Part shown: piece after piece, positions 1-12,937 of the stretch
Position numbering within the stretch: the first letter of the stretch is position 1
How the letters are laid out: each line of letters opens with the position of its first letter
Assembly: GCA_028023455.1 (NCBI GenBank)
Contig: JAQFVV010012975.1
Coordinates: 186,001-250,000 of the forward strand
Source of the DNA: Epiperipatus broadwayi
Lineage: Eukaryota; Onychophora; Udeonychophora; Euonychophora; Peripatidae
DNA: 64,000 nucleotides
Reading direction: 5' to 3'
Notes under the pieces: generated by a model
Told to the model about the DNA's origin: nothing
Databases searched by the model: none
The model's input: only the letters and a program-made list of their open reading frames with translations
Translations under genes and position numbers: made by a program

Positions 1-2723
1 AAGAAATCTTTGAGAGATCATCCCAGTTACCTTCTTAGAGAAACCATGATTAAACTATACATCAACCAGCATTATCAATAAGTAAATATCATCCACCATC
101 ATGAATGGTCAATAATAAAATAAATCAGCATTAAATCTAGTGACTGAACTTGAAATGGGTCTACTGCAGACCAGGCTAAATGTTGAGCCTTTGTCAGCTT
201 GGGGCAATTATTTAAACGATATTTTGGATGCACCAACTAAGTGCTCATACATAAGATTATACAATTATAAAAGTCTAAACAATAATGCTAGGATATTAAA
301 ACATGTTTATCATTATCAATGCTCTGGCCACTTATTACCATTAATATACAGGCCATTATAAACTTAATTTCTAATAGGCTAAACTAAAATAAAATGTGAT
401 TTATAGACTTGGGAAATACATAATCATCATGCTATAACCAGGAAAATATCATGCTGGGGTGTTATTAAGCACTAACATTAATTCCCATTCATATAATCAG
501 ATCGTTATGATTGAATCTAGCTCATTGATCATAAGATCAATTACTGTTTTGTGACCAAGAGATAAAGTTCACTGGAACAATTTTAACAAAAAATACAAGG
601 TTATTATTAACAACAATAACAAAAAATAAAATAAAATCAAAGACTTTATAATCTGGCTATATACATAAGTCTTCCGATTTTGAATAATATACAAAATTCA
701 AGTTATTACATTATGATTTCCATATGTGTTTTGTATAGCCACACATACATGTATTTTTTTTATTGCATGAATGTATTTCCACTGACATTTAATAATTAAT
801 AAAGATTAAAATCTAGATATGTTGCACTTGACAACCCTTGATATAAATAAGAGCATGTGATTTCTGAACATATTTGACTTGGTACAAAATAAACATTTTT
901 AATTGTCACTATTAAATGATATAAAATACTCTATAGGTAAGGTTACTTAAACACATGATATACATTTTATTAATTTATTAACAAAACAAATTTAAATTTG
1001 TTCAAACAATAATTGACATTATTTTTTATAACATGTAATTAATTATTGATTTAACTTATATGTTGTGCATATACAAATGTATATGCACATTGGTTTTTAT
1101 ACATTAACTTTTTATAATAATAGTATTATATTTTTTTATAATTAATTCCTTTATTAAAATATATAAGAGTAAGCAACATTCGCATATACATGAAAAAAAA
1201 AAATCACATCTTATATATATAAAAAAAATCACATCTTATATATATATATATATATATAAAATATATATATATATATCCTTCTTTCTCCTTCTTTTTTAAA
1301 AAAAATAAAAGTCAATCATGACTGGTTTATTGTTGATTAAATAATTTAAAAATATACATTTTAAATATTTTTTCTTATTCTCTTGAAAAAACAAATATAA
1401 CAGCATCTAATAATTAAATCTTCATTTCTATACACATAACTTAAATAAAATTATTTACTTGTCTTTAAAATGTCATTTTTAATATATAGCATTTTCCCCA
1501 TCAGCTGTATATACATTTATCTGTGCTTCTTTGCATATAGATATATGTATAATTACTTCCTCAGCAACTGGTGGTTTCTCTTAGTGAGCTAGTCCAGGAT
1601 TGTCTTATCAGGAAAGTGTAGACCAGGTATTATCATCATTAGGGAAAAGTATAATTTAGGTATGCCATTGGCATTGATCTGTTCTCTTCTGGCTAGAATA
1701 GTCAGACTTCAGGCAAGCTGTTTCTTAGAAAACATTTAAGCAGGTTAGTGATTGATTTGAAGTGACCCTGGATTCAAGTGACTCAAAACTTTTTTATAGA
1801 ACTAAAGAACATTTGCTTCATTGCTTTCCTACATCTGATTCATGGTAGTTTTCTGTATAGCTGTTAGCCAACTTTTCTGATGCTAACTATATTGCCAACT
1901 GCTTCTCAAAAAATTAAAAACAAACTATATTAACCAACTCTCTTTTCAAAAAAAACTTGATAGACTGTTTTAATTTCTTCATCAACGTTTTTATAAGAGT
2001 CTGGTGAGGTGATAAAAACACTAAATTTAAAGACTGTTTTTCTTGATTAAAACAATTCTAAACTTTTTGATAGTAACTTTGAAATTTTTATCAAAGTGAA
2101 GTAAACAAAGATTTCTATATAAATATAAATTTACTAATTATTTTTTTTATGTTTCTCTAATCCCTTAGAAAGCAAGATTGACAGTTTTATCAAATATATT
2201 CTACAAAAAATTTTACTTAGATAGTGAAATGTATATAAACATTAATTAAAATCATTCAAAAATGTTATGCTTGTTTTTAATTTAAAATCAGAATGCAATA
2301 TTAATTATACATTTTAAGTGCTTAATTAATAATAAACTTTATTTTACATTCAGAATTATTTAATCCCTGATTATTATACCAGAAATCTGCAAAAAACATC
2401 TCCAATTTTTTGTGTGTTTATTTCTACTTTTCCTTTCAACTTTATATATTGTATCTTTTTATTAGGTCTAAATAGGCTTTGAAAGTCAATTTCTTAAAAA
2501 AATTCTAAATTAATAAGAAATGTAATTATTGTAAGTGCTATAATAATGTTGATAGGATTTTAAAAGTTTGTTAAGATGAAGTTAAAACTTATAAAATATT
2601 TAAACCTATAATAAAATGCTAAAATTATAAAGTAAAAATTAAATATAATTTTGTATGATTGGGATAACTGACCATAGTGATAATAATGAAAATGATGTAT
2701 TAAATGTCTTATTAAACAAGACG
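1..2723. other. AT-rich sequence without recognisable gene
   Basis: Both strands carry only short, low-complexity open frames and I see no conserved domain. A short (AT)n run lies near 1237-1275, followed by a CT-rich patch. Nothing else could be supported. Confidence 0.6.
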
Positions 2724-2823
2724 TTTTTTTCATATGTCATAGCATTGACCGGGAGGTGATCCCACAATTGTCTGCAGCCAACTACTTACTTGCAAGGTGG
2801 TTGTGATGACATCTCGGCTATCA
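2724..2823 (-). repeat. tRNA-like SINE, older copy
   Basis: This stretch is clearly homologous to the better copy at 12820-12924. Both share the string CATATGTCATAGCAT on the plus strand, and on the minus strand both carry an A-box-like GATAGCCGAGATG and a B-box-like GGGATCACCTCCCGG region. The order (A box, anticodon-like TTGCAA loop, extra arm, B box, short tail ending in A residues) indicates a tRNA-derived, RNA polymerase III type retroelement on the minus strand. The boxes have more substitutions than in the other copy, so this insertion is probably older. I found no clear target-site duplication. Confidence 0.6.
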
Positions 2824-5707
2824 AATTAAATGTTATTTAATGTATTTTAATAAAAGTAGATTTAAATTTATATTATAATTCTTTCTTAAAAGTTTTAGTA
2901 TTTTATAGTATATAGAAATGTATTAAATTTTATTTATTGCTTAAATAATGTTAAAATTTATTATTCCAAATTTTATCATTATATATTTTATTTTTTATAA
3001 TAAAATATTCTGCAGTTAAATATTTCATTAATCTTATTTTCAGACAGTGAATATAAATAAATTGCAACATTTCTGTCCAGGTTTATGGTCATGTGACTAG
3101 CAATACACATATTTTGTGCTTGCAAGGTTTTAAAATAAATTCTTCAAAATTACTTTTAGAATTGTTTTTTTTTTTTTAAATGAAAACATTTGAATAACAT
3201 AAAAATAAATACAGAAAATTATTTAATTAGTTGTTTTTTTTTTAAATAGCTGTAATTAATAAAGATAAACTAAAAATAGATACATTAGAATTAAGTATTA
3301 GATAAATTGATAAAGAATGATTTAAAATATGTTATTTTATAATGTTTAATTTGTTTAGATATATAATTATAAAATTAATTTAGGTTTAAATATTTCTTGT
3401 AATATTAAATAAAAATGATGATTCATAATTTTGTTGCTAAATTTTTAAAAGTATGAAATTGACAATTATGTAAATTAGTTTATAAGCTGAGGGTCAAGTA
3501 ACCAATCTGATTGTAAGTTAGAGCTGGTATATAAATGAATGTTTTTACTTTTTAAACACTTCTACTTCTAGTTTTACTTCTTTATTGTTTTACAATAATA
3601 TCCAGTATATTATTATAAGCCCATAATATATTGGTTAAATAGTCAGTTTCAATTTTAAAATTTTATTATTTTTAAAAAAAAGTTTAAAGGATTATAAAGT
3701 TTATTAAGTTAAAATAAGTATGTTTCCTTGAAACAAATTAGTTTTTTACTAGTTTTTTGTTTCTATTTAAAACTTAAGTTAAGTTCATAGTAACTTATGG
3801 AGTACATACCTAAATTAATGTGTGTGGAGAGGTTAACGACAGAGAAACAGATGACAGAGAAAAGTATAATTTGTCTCATGATATTTAAAAGTTGTTATAA
3901 TTATTTGTATAAGATGTTTTGGATTTTGGAGTGGATATTATTTAGAAATATTATTTAGAGAATTAACATGTTTGTGTATAAAAAAATAAGAACTTTTAAA
4001 GATATTTTTCAGGTAATAAAATTACCTGGAAACAACTGAAACTAAATGTTTTCTTTAAAGTTATGAAAATATTCAAGATGAAATTATAGTATAAAAATGT
4101 ATATATATATTTTTTTTATACTATTGACTGTATATATTTTTTTTAAAAAGTACAGTAGTTTTAAAAAATATTTATTTAAAAGTTATTTAAACTTATCAGG
4201 AAAATGATGAAAATTAAAAAAAAAAAAAACAAATGTTATTACAGACATAAATTACTTTATCAAGTTATTGTCAAAATAGACAAATATTTTGATATAATAA
4301 AAACTTGTTTTCTTACTTATACATTTAAAAAGGAAAATAAATTAATAATCAAAATAAATATTATCAGAACTAAATGAAAAACCTATGGAATATTTAAATA
4401 ATAATTTATTTATTACTACATATCTGAATTATGAGATAATGCTATTTAAAAAAAAAAACGAAAAAAATTCCTATTTTCTGTTAGCATACAAAGTGATTAT
4501 GAATGGCCATTGATGATGCAAATTTAAACTGATGGAATTCATGTGAACAAAAACACAGGAACTTAGCTATATGAAATATTTGTCAAAAGTGATATCACAT
4601 TAATAACTGTTATCCTGTGAAAACAACATATAAAATACACTATTAAAAGATTTTCATGAACAGGATGAGCAGTAATTTTTAACATTTTCTGAAATTTTAA
4701 ATGTCAACTATTGGGGTTATTTTTTTTCCTATTGTTATTTGTTCAATGAAAAAAAGAGAGTTCAGTGCTAGAAAAACTGTCAGACAATATTCATCCCTTA
4801 GCCAACATGGAGGTTACTATTTGAAGTGTTGAATTGTAATGAAGGACGTTTAGTTTAACTTTTTGAAAAACATACATGAATTGGAATTAAATTAATTTAA
4901 TTTTAATTAGTATGTTAAATATACTAACTTTAGTATTATAATTTATTGTATAGAATAGGAAAGGTTACATTTTTTAATAATATTTTTATTATTATTCTAA
5001 CAACATTAATATTTTTAAAAATTATTTAATATTTTAAAATATTTTTGCAAACATTTTAAAGTATAATAGTTGTTATATTAGGTGACTGATATTTTTGATC
5101 AATGTGTTTTATTCTGAATTGGACCAAAAGACATCTAAAACAGTGATTTATGAATCACTACATTATTAGGTAATTTAAAATTGTTTAATCATTATATGGT
5201 GAACATTTTATTTATATATTTTTTTGAGACTTGATCGGAATATTTTTGAAATAATGCTTTTATCATATGTATGTGTGAATATGAGTATGTGCGTGTTAAT
5301 TACACAATTTTTTATTATTATTCTGAGATATAAGCTATGATTTTTTTAAAAAAGATATCCATGCCTTTTTTTTACTTTCTTATATTATAAAGTTTAATAT
5401 AATCAATTGATTCTTTACTAAAATAACCATACACTATTTTTGAATATTTGAATATTGATTTTAATAGTTTAAAACAAGGTCATTTGTAGTTTTCTTGCTA
5501 AGTTTTGTGTCAATAAAACCTCTTTTTATAGTAGTTGTGGACTGATAATGTCATATGTTGATTTGTCTGTTATTAAGAGTAATGCTAGTTATTTTGTGAT
5601 GTGGATTGCCAGATCTATTTTGAAGTTTAAATCAATAGTGATAGGGAAGTAGATAATGAATTCCTTGGATGCTTTATATGTAGGATAAGTTAAGAAAATA
5701 GAAAAAC
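2824..5707. other. AT-rich sequence without recognisable gene
   Basis: Homopolymer-rich A/T sequence in which no open frame has protein-like composition. No feature could be supported. Confidence 0.6.
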
Positions 5708-5727
5708 CATCATCATCATCATCATTA

Positions 5728-8690
5728 TCAACCATTATCAATCCACTGCAGGATGAAGATCTCTCCATGTTTAATTCATCTTCTCCGATCTTTACCTTCT
5801 CTTCTCCACATCACCCCTGCACACTTTCTTATTTAATCCATCCATCTCACATGTGGTCTTTTTCTGGGTCTTTTACAATATCTTGGAATCCAGTTTAAAA
5901 TTTCAATTGTCCATCTATTGTCATCTCTCTAGCAATATGTCCAGTCCAATTGCACTTCAATCTTTTAATTTTTTCAATGAGGTCAGTAACACCTGTTTGT
6001 TCTCTTACCCATACATTGTGTTTTCAATCTCTTCTTGTTACTCCCAACATACACCTCTCCATACTTTTCTGAGTGGTCTGAAGTCTCTGTATTGCTATTC
6101 TATTAAGTGTCCAAGTCTCAGATCCATAATTAAGAACTAATAAAACACATTTGTTAAAAACCTTCCTTTTCAAACACATAGGCATATTTCCTTTTAGTAT
6201 CAAGTTATTTCTACCAAAAGCATTCCAACCAAGTTTAATTCTATGATTAATTTTCTCCATTATGTTTCCATCTGTATTAATAATCTAACCAAGATATTTG
6301 TAACTGTTAACTTCTTGTAATTCAACATAATCAATCTTTATTTTCATATTTTGAGCAAATCGATTAAACATTACTTTAGTCTTTTTAACATTTATCTTTA
6401 GTCCTACTTTCCTACTTTCATCTGATAATTCCTGCAATATTCCCTGCAGCTCTGAAGCCTTATTTGCAAAAACAACTACATCATCTGCAAAATCTAAATG
6501 ACTTAAATAATCTCCATTTACTTTCACTCCTTTAGTTTCCCATTTCACTCCACAAAATACTTTTTACAGCACTGCTGTAAAACGTTTAGGAGATATGGAG
6601 TCAAATTGTCTTACAACTTTCTCAATGTTGACTTTCCTAGCATCATTATGTAATAAAATTGTTGCTGTTGCATTTTTATAAATATTCTTTAAAATATGTC
6701 AATATCCTGGATCTATACCTTAATGATCTAATGCTTTAATCACTGAAGAAATGTTTATAGAATCAAATGGCTTTTCATAATGTACAAATCCAAAATATAA
6801 TGACAACTCTTTTTCATTTGTCCTTTCTATAACTTCTCTCAATACCTGGATATGATCTACTGTACTAAAACCACTTTTAAATCCAGCTTGTTCTCTTGGT
6901 TGGTGGAAATCCAATGTTCTCTGTAGACGAGTTGTAATTATCTTGGTAAAATTTTTATATAAAACTGATAAAAGGCTGATAAGTCTGTAATTTCTAATAC
7001 CTTCTTTATAACATTTTTATATATTAATATTATTATTGCATTATTCCAATCATCTGGTGCATCTTTATCATTTAGACATTTGGTATATAACTTTGCTAAA
7101 AAAAATTATATTTCTTCACCTGCTTCTTTTAATATGCCAATTATAATTCCATCATTACCTGGTGCCTTTCCTTTCTTCATACATTTAATTGCATGTCTCA
7201 CTTCTTCATTTAAAATTCTGGGCAATTCAGAAGATGTAATAGATATAGGAGGTACTTGTTCTTTATTACTATATAATTCTTGATAAAAATCTTCTACTAA
7301 TTTCACGATGTCATCTCTCTTTTTAGTAATAATTCCATCTTTTTTTTTTCTTATTGCAGACATAAATTTCCTACCAATACCAAAATGTTGTTATAAATTC
7401 TTAAGACTTATATTTTCTTCTACATCTTTCCTTGCTAGTTCACAGTTATAGGAAATTTCTTATATCATTTTCAACTCTTTTCCACACCATTTTACAAAAT
7501 TCAAGATTTCAATTCTTTTTAATGCATTGTTTTTGTATATCTTCATATCCTTCTTTTCTTCACAAATTCTCTAGTCTCAGTAGAAATTTTATTGGTCAAT
7601 TGCTGCTTTTTTCTACCAGCTATCTTTGTTGCAGTTTTTAAAAGTGTATCAGTTATTTTCATATTAATTTTGTTTCAAACCTGAATCATGTTCAATATCT
7701 ACTAATACTTGAAACCGATTTGTAAGTTCTAATTTAAATTCATTAGAATGTTTCTGAAGATTGGGAATATCAACTGTATATATTGTTTTTCTTAATAATT
7801 TTTGTCTCTCTAGTTTTACATTAACATGTATCTTACACCTTACTAATCGATGATCACTTCCTGTGTTAAATTTATTAAGAACATTACAATCTTGAAATAT
7901 GTATTTCCTGTTAGTCAAAATATAATCTAATTCTGCTCTACCTTCATTTGGAAGCTTCCATGTCCATTTCCTTTTAACATTTTTTCTCAAAATAAGAATT
8001 CATAATATAAAGTTGTTCTTTTTCTGCAAACTCCACAAGTCTATGTCCTCTCTCATTTCTATTACCATAACCAAAATTACCTACAGCACTTTCATCTTTC
8101 ATTTGCTTACCAATTCTAGCATTAAAGTCTCCCATAACAATTTTAAAATGTTGATTACTCTGATCAAAAGCCTTTTTTACATCCATATAAAAATATTCTA
8201 CTACTTCATCGCTATGAGAACTTGTTGCGGCATAAACCTGAATTATCTGCATTTGGTATCTGCTATTAAGTTGTATAACTAATCTTGCCACTCTGTCTGA
8301 TACACCATCAATCTCTGAAATATTGATCTTCCACTTTTTATTCATAATGAATCCTATTCCACTTGTATTTCTAATATTTGTGCCTTTATAATAGAGTATA
8401 TGTCCACTTTTTAAATCAATTGTTTCTTCTCCTTTTCTTCTAACTTCACAAAGTCCAATAATGTCCCATTTAATATAAGACAGTTCTTCTTCTAATTCTT
8501 GCAATCTTCCTTCACTTGAAAGTGATCTGCAGTTGTAAGTACCTAAATAAAAAGTCATTATCAAATGGAAGCCTGGCTCTGCAATCAGGGGATTCTTAAC
8601 ACCCTCCACCTTCAGCCACCAACTGCTGCCTTGGTTGTTGATTTTACAGCCTCCTGGGAATAAGGGCCATGCTTTATTTTTGTCTGTCAT
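5728..8690 (-). pseudogene. RTE LINE endonuclease/reverse transcriptase, broken
   Basis: The intact ancestor would be one polyprotein: an N-terminal apurinic-type (APE) endonuclease that nicks genomic DNA, and a reverse transcriptase that copies the element RNA from that nick. Here the reading frame is split. The endonuclease half (7974-8690) shows LGTYNCRSL, LCEVRRKGEE, and GDFNARIG. A second piece (7664-7990) holds LDYILTN and GSDHRLVR. The RT part keeps KAPGNDGI (7106-7363), REQAGFKSGFSTVDH (6720-6914) and the catalytic FADDVVVFA (6285-6548). The C-terminal SETWTLNR segment follows at 6024-6260. Start chosen at the ATG of MTDKNKAWPLF, shared with the copy at 36709. It is one of three copies of a family resembling proteins often labelled craniofacial development protein 2-like, which are RTE/BovB-type ORFs. 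Confidence 0.88.
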
Positions 8691-8695
8691 ATTTG

Positions 8696-8714
8696 TATAT
8701 ATATATAGATCGGA

Positions 8715-8766
<52 letters not shown>

Positions 8767-8790
8767 GATAAATATATATATATATATCAT
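8696..8790. repeat. (AT)n microsatellite inside LINE 5' UTR
   Basis: Two AT runs separated by ATAAATGATAA sit between the LINE start codon and the conserved 5' UTR. The other two copies lack this expansion here, so it arose after insertion. Confidence 0.9.
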
Positions 8791-9083
8791 TTACACAAAC
8801 ATTTATTCTGCCTTATCAGGTACTGAGAAGAAAGACCATGGTGTTTTTTGATCTTAAACTCAGAGGTAAAAATTCAATAAACTTACTATGCTGGCTAATG
8901 CATGTTGGTGAGCAGCCCATCTATGTTTGTATACTATATGAATAATCACATAGTAATAATAGCTGCAATGACATGAACATATGGAGTGGACATTAGGAAT
9001 TTGCCCTGCTGGGTTCCTTTAAGGACTCCAAGAGGAATCAAATTGTCTCTTTTCAGTTAATATCAAACTTCTTTCTGTAGCCA

Positions 9084-11097
9084 TAGAAAAATAGCTTATA
9101 CTTTTATCTTAGTGCTTTTATGCAAGTACAGTAATCAAAGCTCTGTGTCTTGTACATATTTACCATGGGTAGTGTTTGATATTTTTTGTATTTTTTAAAA
9201 GAGCTGTAATAACTGAATAGATAGCCTGGCTATTATTTTTTAAGGCATTGGACAAAAGTCATACCTATTCTTTTACACTGTTTCCATGTGGATTATTAAA
9301 TATATTTTATAATATTGAGTCTTTACTCTAGTCATTCCTTCATGTCTTAAGGATCATACTGATATCTTAATTTCAACAGTTATTACATCATATATTATAG
9401 TATTTTATGAAAGATGAATAATAAATAATTTTGGATTGATATATTGTTTTTTTCCCAAAAGTAAGTAAGTTAGGTTTTTTTCTCGTTTGGATTAACATGA
9501 AATTTAAATATTGATAGTAAAGTAATAAAGAATCATAGTTATCTTTTTATATTTTTATTAAACTGTTTTTGATGATAAAAGAAATTACAACTATTCCTGA
9601 TATTTTAAAATAATTTTGATATTTTGATTTTTTACAATTCAATGCATATTTTTTAAAGATGAAACATCAAAATGAACAACACAAAGTGTGAGGAATTCTT
9701 ATATTTTACAATTTTTTTAATTTTTAAAAAAACAAAACAAAAACATGAAACACATATAAGGATTTTGAGAATGGTGGCAAGCATAAAGTATATAGTATAA
9801 CATCAACACTATTTTTGTTAAATTCAATTTTTAATTATTGAATGAATCATAAAACACATTTTCAAAATGAACATTACTTTATGTATTTATATTTTTGTGT
9901 ACATTTATTAAAGCTATATTGTCTATTTATTTAATTAACAAACAATTTCATTAGATTATAAAATATAGGTCTAAATTAACATTTTATTTTATATTATGTA
10001 TGATAAATAATGCATAAGCTGGAGTGAAGGCTTATTTACTTTTTCATTTTTATATAGTTGTAATAGTGTAATTTAATCTTACTTTAGTTAAATTTATATT
10101 TTGTTAGATTTTATTTAGTAAAGATCTTAAATATTGTAAATAGTTTTATTTAATGAAAAGTATAATAAATTTTTTAAACTTGTTTCTTTTTACAAATCTC
10201 TGTGTTATGTTGATTGATTTATTCACACAAATACATCATTAACAGAATCCAAAACAAATATGATACATTTGCATCGTATAAATTATTCATTTTTAACAAA
10301 TAATAATTACCCAGAATATGATATTTAAGTAATTTTTCTTTTGCAATAATATTATTATATTAATAACTTATCACACAATTTACTGCATAGAATTTAATAA
10401 TGATTGTCTCCACATATTTTTAGAATATATCCTATTAAGATGGCACATGAGAAATATATATATATATATTATTGTTATTATCATTATTATTAGTTGTCGT
10501 AGTATTAAATAGTAGATAGGATTAATAATTACTTAATTAGGAGCAGGAATATTATTATTTATTATTGTTATTATTATTATTATTTAAGTTTAGTTAGGAA
10601 AGATATTAAATCACTTGTCATACTGGGGTACAGATATTTTAAAATTGATTAGATTTATTTATTTTTCAAGAACCTGAGATAGTTATGATTATATTTTAGT
10701 AAAAAAGATTGGAGTTTAGTTTAGTGATATTATACTAAATTACTTCTTATTTTAAAGTCTTAAGAATACTATGAATTTATTATTATTATTTTAAATAATA
10801 GGGATGGTAGTGTTCTTATGCCATCAAGTTTGTATCCTGTGGATATAGGCTCAATGTAATTCTTTACTGCTTTACCTTCACTAAATTGTCTCAGGCTTTA
10901 TTAGTAATTTATTAAATTAATTTGAATGGATCGAACCATACCTTATTTTTAATTATTTAGCGCTAATCGAATGATAAAAATATTATAGGATATCTTTATT
11001 ATTTATTATATTAAGATTACAAGTATTTTAGCCTGATCATTATTATTTTGTTTGAGCTAGTTTTATTTTCTATTATCTATTGACTGGAAGGTGAGAA

Positions 11098-11100
<3 letters not shown>
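9084..11100. other. AT-rich sequence without recognisable gene
   Basis: Low-complexity DNA with several TTA/ATT-rich patches (about 10460-10590 and 10775-10800). No coding or structural feature is supported. Confidence 0.6.

Positions 11101-11186
<86 letters not shown>
11101..11186. repeat. (AT)n microsatellite
   Basis: Near-perfect AT dinucleotide tract interrupted once by CTGAT at about 11144-11148. It directly precedes the first of two direct repeats. Confidence 0.95.
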
Positions 11187-11196
11187 TAAAGGTCAG

Positions 11197-11292
11197 TCAT
11201 GTGTCACATGACCTATATAGCTTGCATTACCAATATGTAATATATAAACAGCCTGCTCATAGCTCTAAACAAGCTTATTTATTTATTTTTTT
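11197..11292. repeat. Direct repeat copy 1 (about 95 bp)
   Basis: This segment and 11619-11714 share GTCACATGACCTATATAG, AATATGTAATATATAAA and AAACAAGCTTATTTATTTA with about 10% divergence, at a constant offset of 422 bp. Each copy contains a TATATAAA string and the near-palindrome TGTCACATGACC. The pair could be the terminal direct repeats of a very small retroelement (TRIM-like) or a local tandem duplication. No coding sequence lies between them. Confidence 0.7.
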
Positions 11293-11618
11293 TATATGAC
11301 AAATGCTAGACGACAAAGTACCTGAAGTCTTTATCTATGTTTCTCCCCATCCCCAGACTGCTTTCAAGCTACTGTTCTCATCAGTGAGCAGCTATGACAT
11401 TAGATTCAAAATACTTACTCAAGCCAAGTATTTATCTAATTCTTAAATTTTAATAAAAATATCTAAATCTTCAGACACCTACATGTCTTCAAATTCAGCT
11501 CTTTAACTAAAAAAACTATATAGGCCTGAACTAAATTCAGTGATCCCATACATTAGTAGGCTTAGCAATTTAATATAGCTGAAGCTTTAATAGCAAAATT
11601 GTAGTATTAATAAAGCTG

Positions 11619-11714
11619 TCACATGTCACATGACCTATATAGTTTGCATTAATAATATGTAATATATAAAGAGCGTGCTAATGGATCTAAACAAGCTTAT
11701 TTATTTAGTTTTTG
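11619..11714. repeat. Direct repeat copy 2 (about 95 bp)
   Basis: Second copy of the repeat at 11197-11292, in the same orientation. The unit boundary on the left is ACATGTCACATGACC and on the right the AAGCTTATTTATTTA string. Confidence 0.7.
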
Positions 11715-12806
11715 TTTTATAAGTTTCCATTTCTAGTATTCAAGATTTTATCCCTTTGTTTTCTAATTACTGAATTATAATTTACAAAAATTAGCATAAA
11801 ATGTTAAAAAAAATTGCCGTAAAGACATCATATTACTTTTGTAATAAATTTAAGTATTATTATTATTAAAATAATGGTCCACACTTTAGTTTTGTAAAAC
11901 CCATATATGTATATATTCAATATTTCTTGACAATTTATTTGTATTCAACTAAAGATTAAATCAGATTTATTTACATTCGTTATCTTTCTTTAAATTCAGG
12001 TGGATGAGCAATTACACGACTTAGCTCTTTATACCCATTGGAGTTAGATTGAAACTAACGCTAATTTCCTTTAATAAGTAAAACACACTAAAACAGCATC
12101 TAGTCTATTAGAACCTCTTGAGCCTTGCAGAATAACATTTTAAGTTTTATAGTTATCTCAAACATGTCTTAATTGAATCATTAAATATTGTTCCACGAAG
12201 GGAAATTAAATGTTTTAATTTAATATATAAATATCGATCAAATGAAAAATCCCTTAATGATTTTTGGCTCAGTTTCAACTATTAAATAAGTAACAACTTT
12301 AAAGCTAAAGTATATTACCGTTTGCAATAAAATTAATAACCTAAATTTAAGAAGTTTTAGTAGTTAAAAGTATACTATGGGATTTAGTATTTAGCAGTTT
12401 AATTTTAATTAAAAAGTAATTGTCGACTCACTTCATTTTTTTTTTTTTTTTTTAGAAATGCCCTTACCTCCATAATAAATTGTATTAACAGTCTCGTAAG
12501 TAAAAAAAAAAAGCAAGTTAAATCATATCACAAAGTAAAGTTAACAACTATTATTTATTTTAATTTTACATTATACAGGCAAGATTATATATAAACTGCA
12601 ATAAAATAAGTATGTACAAGTGACTTATAAAGCTGAAAATTAAATGACGGTGAAACATACTCCAGGGAAGCTTCAAATTTGTATATCAGAAATATAAAAA
12701 ACCCGAAATCAATATTTTACTGACCATACACAGGCTTCAAATAAAGCCTTCTTTTGGGTACCAAGCACGAGAGATCTCGAAAATGTTGTCGGAAAGATTA
12801 TTTAAT

Positions 12807-12937
12807 TAAAATATATTTTTTTCATATGTCATAGCATCGGCCGGGACGCGAACCCACATACATCTGCAAACAACTACTTGCTTGCAAGGCGGGTGCGATG
12901 ACCTCTCGGCTAACAATGCTTGACTAAAATATATTTT
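12807..12937 (-). repeat. tRNA-derived SINE with 13-bp target-site duplication
   Basis: On the minus strand this reads as a tRNA-like molecule: a 7-nt acceptor strand AGCATTG pairing with CGATGCT (one G-U), A box TAGCCGAGAGG (plus 12902-12912), an anticodon-like loop CTTGCAA, a long extra arm, and B box GGTTCGCGTCC (plus 12844-12854). A short tail ATGACATATG then runs into A residues. The body 12820-12924 is flanked by a perfect duplication TAAAATATATTTT (12807-12819 and 12925-12937), the mark of LINE-driven retrotransposition. The long extra arm suggests a class II tRNA (Leu/Ser type) origin, which is inference. It is short for a SINE because almost no tail follows the tRNA part. Confidence 0.75.

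Larger units (their letters stand above)
5708..9083 (-). mobile_element. RTE-clade LINE, decayed copy 1
   Basis: A nearly full-length non-LTR retrotransposon on the minus strand. Its 3' end (plus-strand left end) is a (TGA)n-type microsatellite tail, as in RTE elements. The 5' end near 9083 matches the starts of the copies at 33741-37038 and 51624-54889 (GGCT[GA]CAGAAAGGAG-like). The 5' UTR of about 390 bp contains an (AT)n expansion at about 8696-8790. The coding part is broken by many stops and frameshifts, so this is the most decayed of the three copies in the window. Confidence 0.9.
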
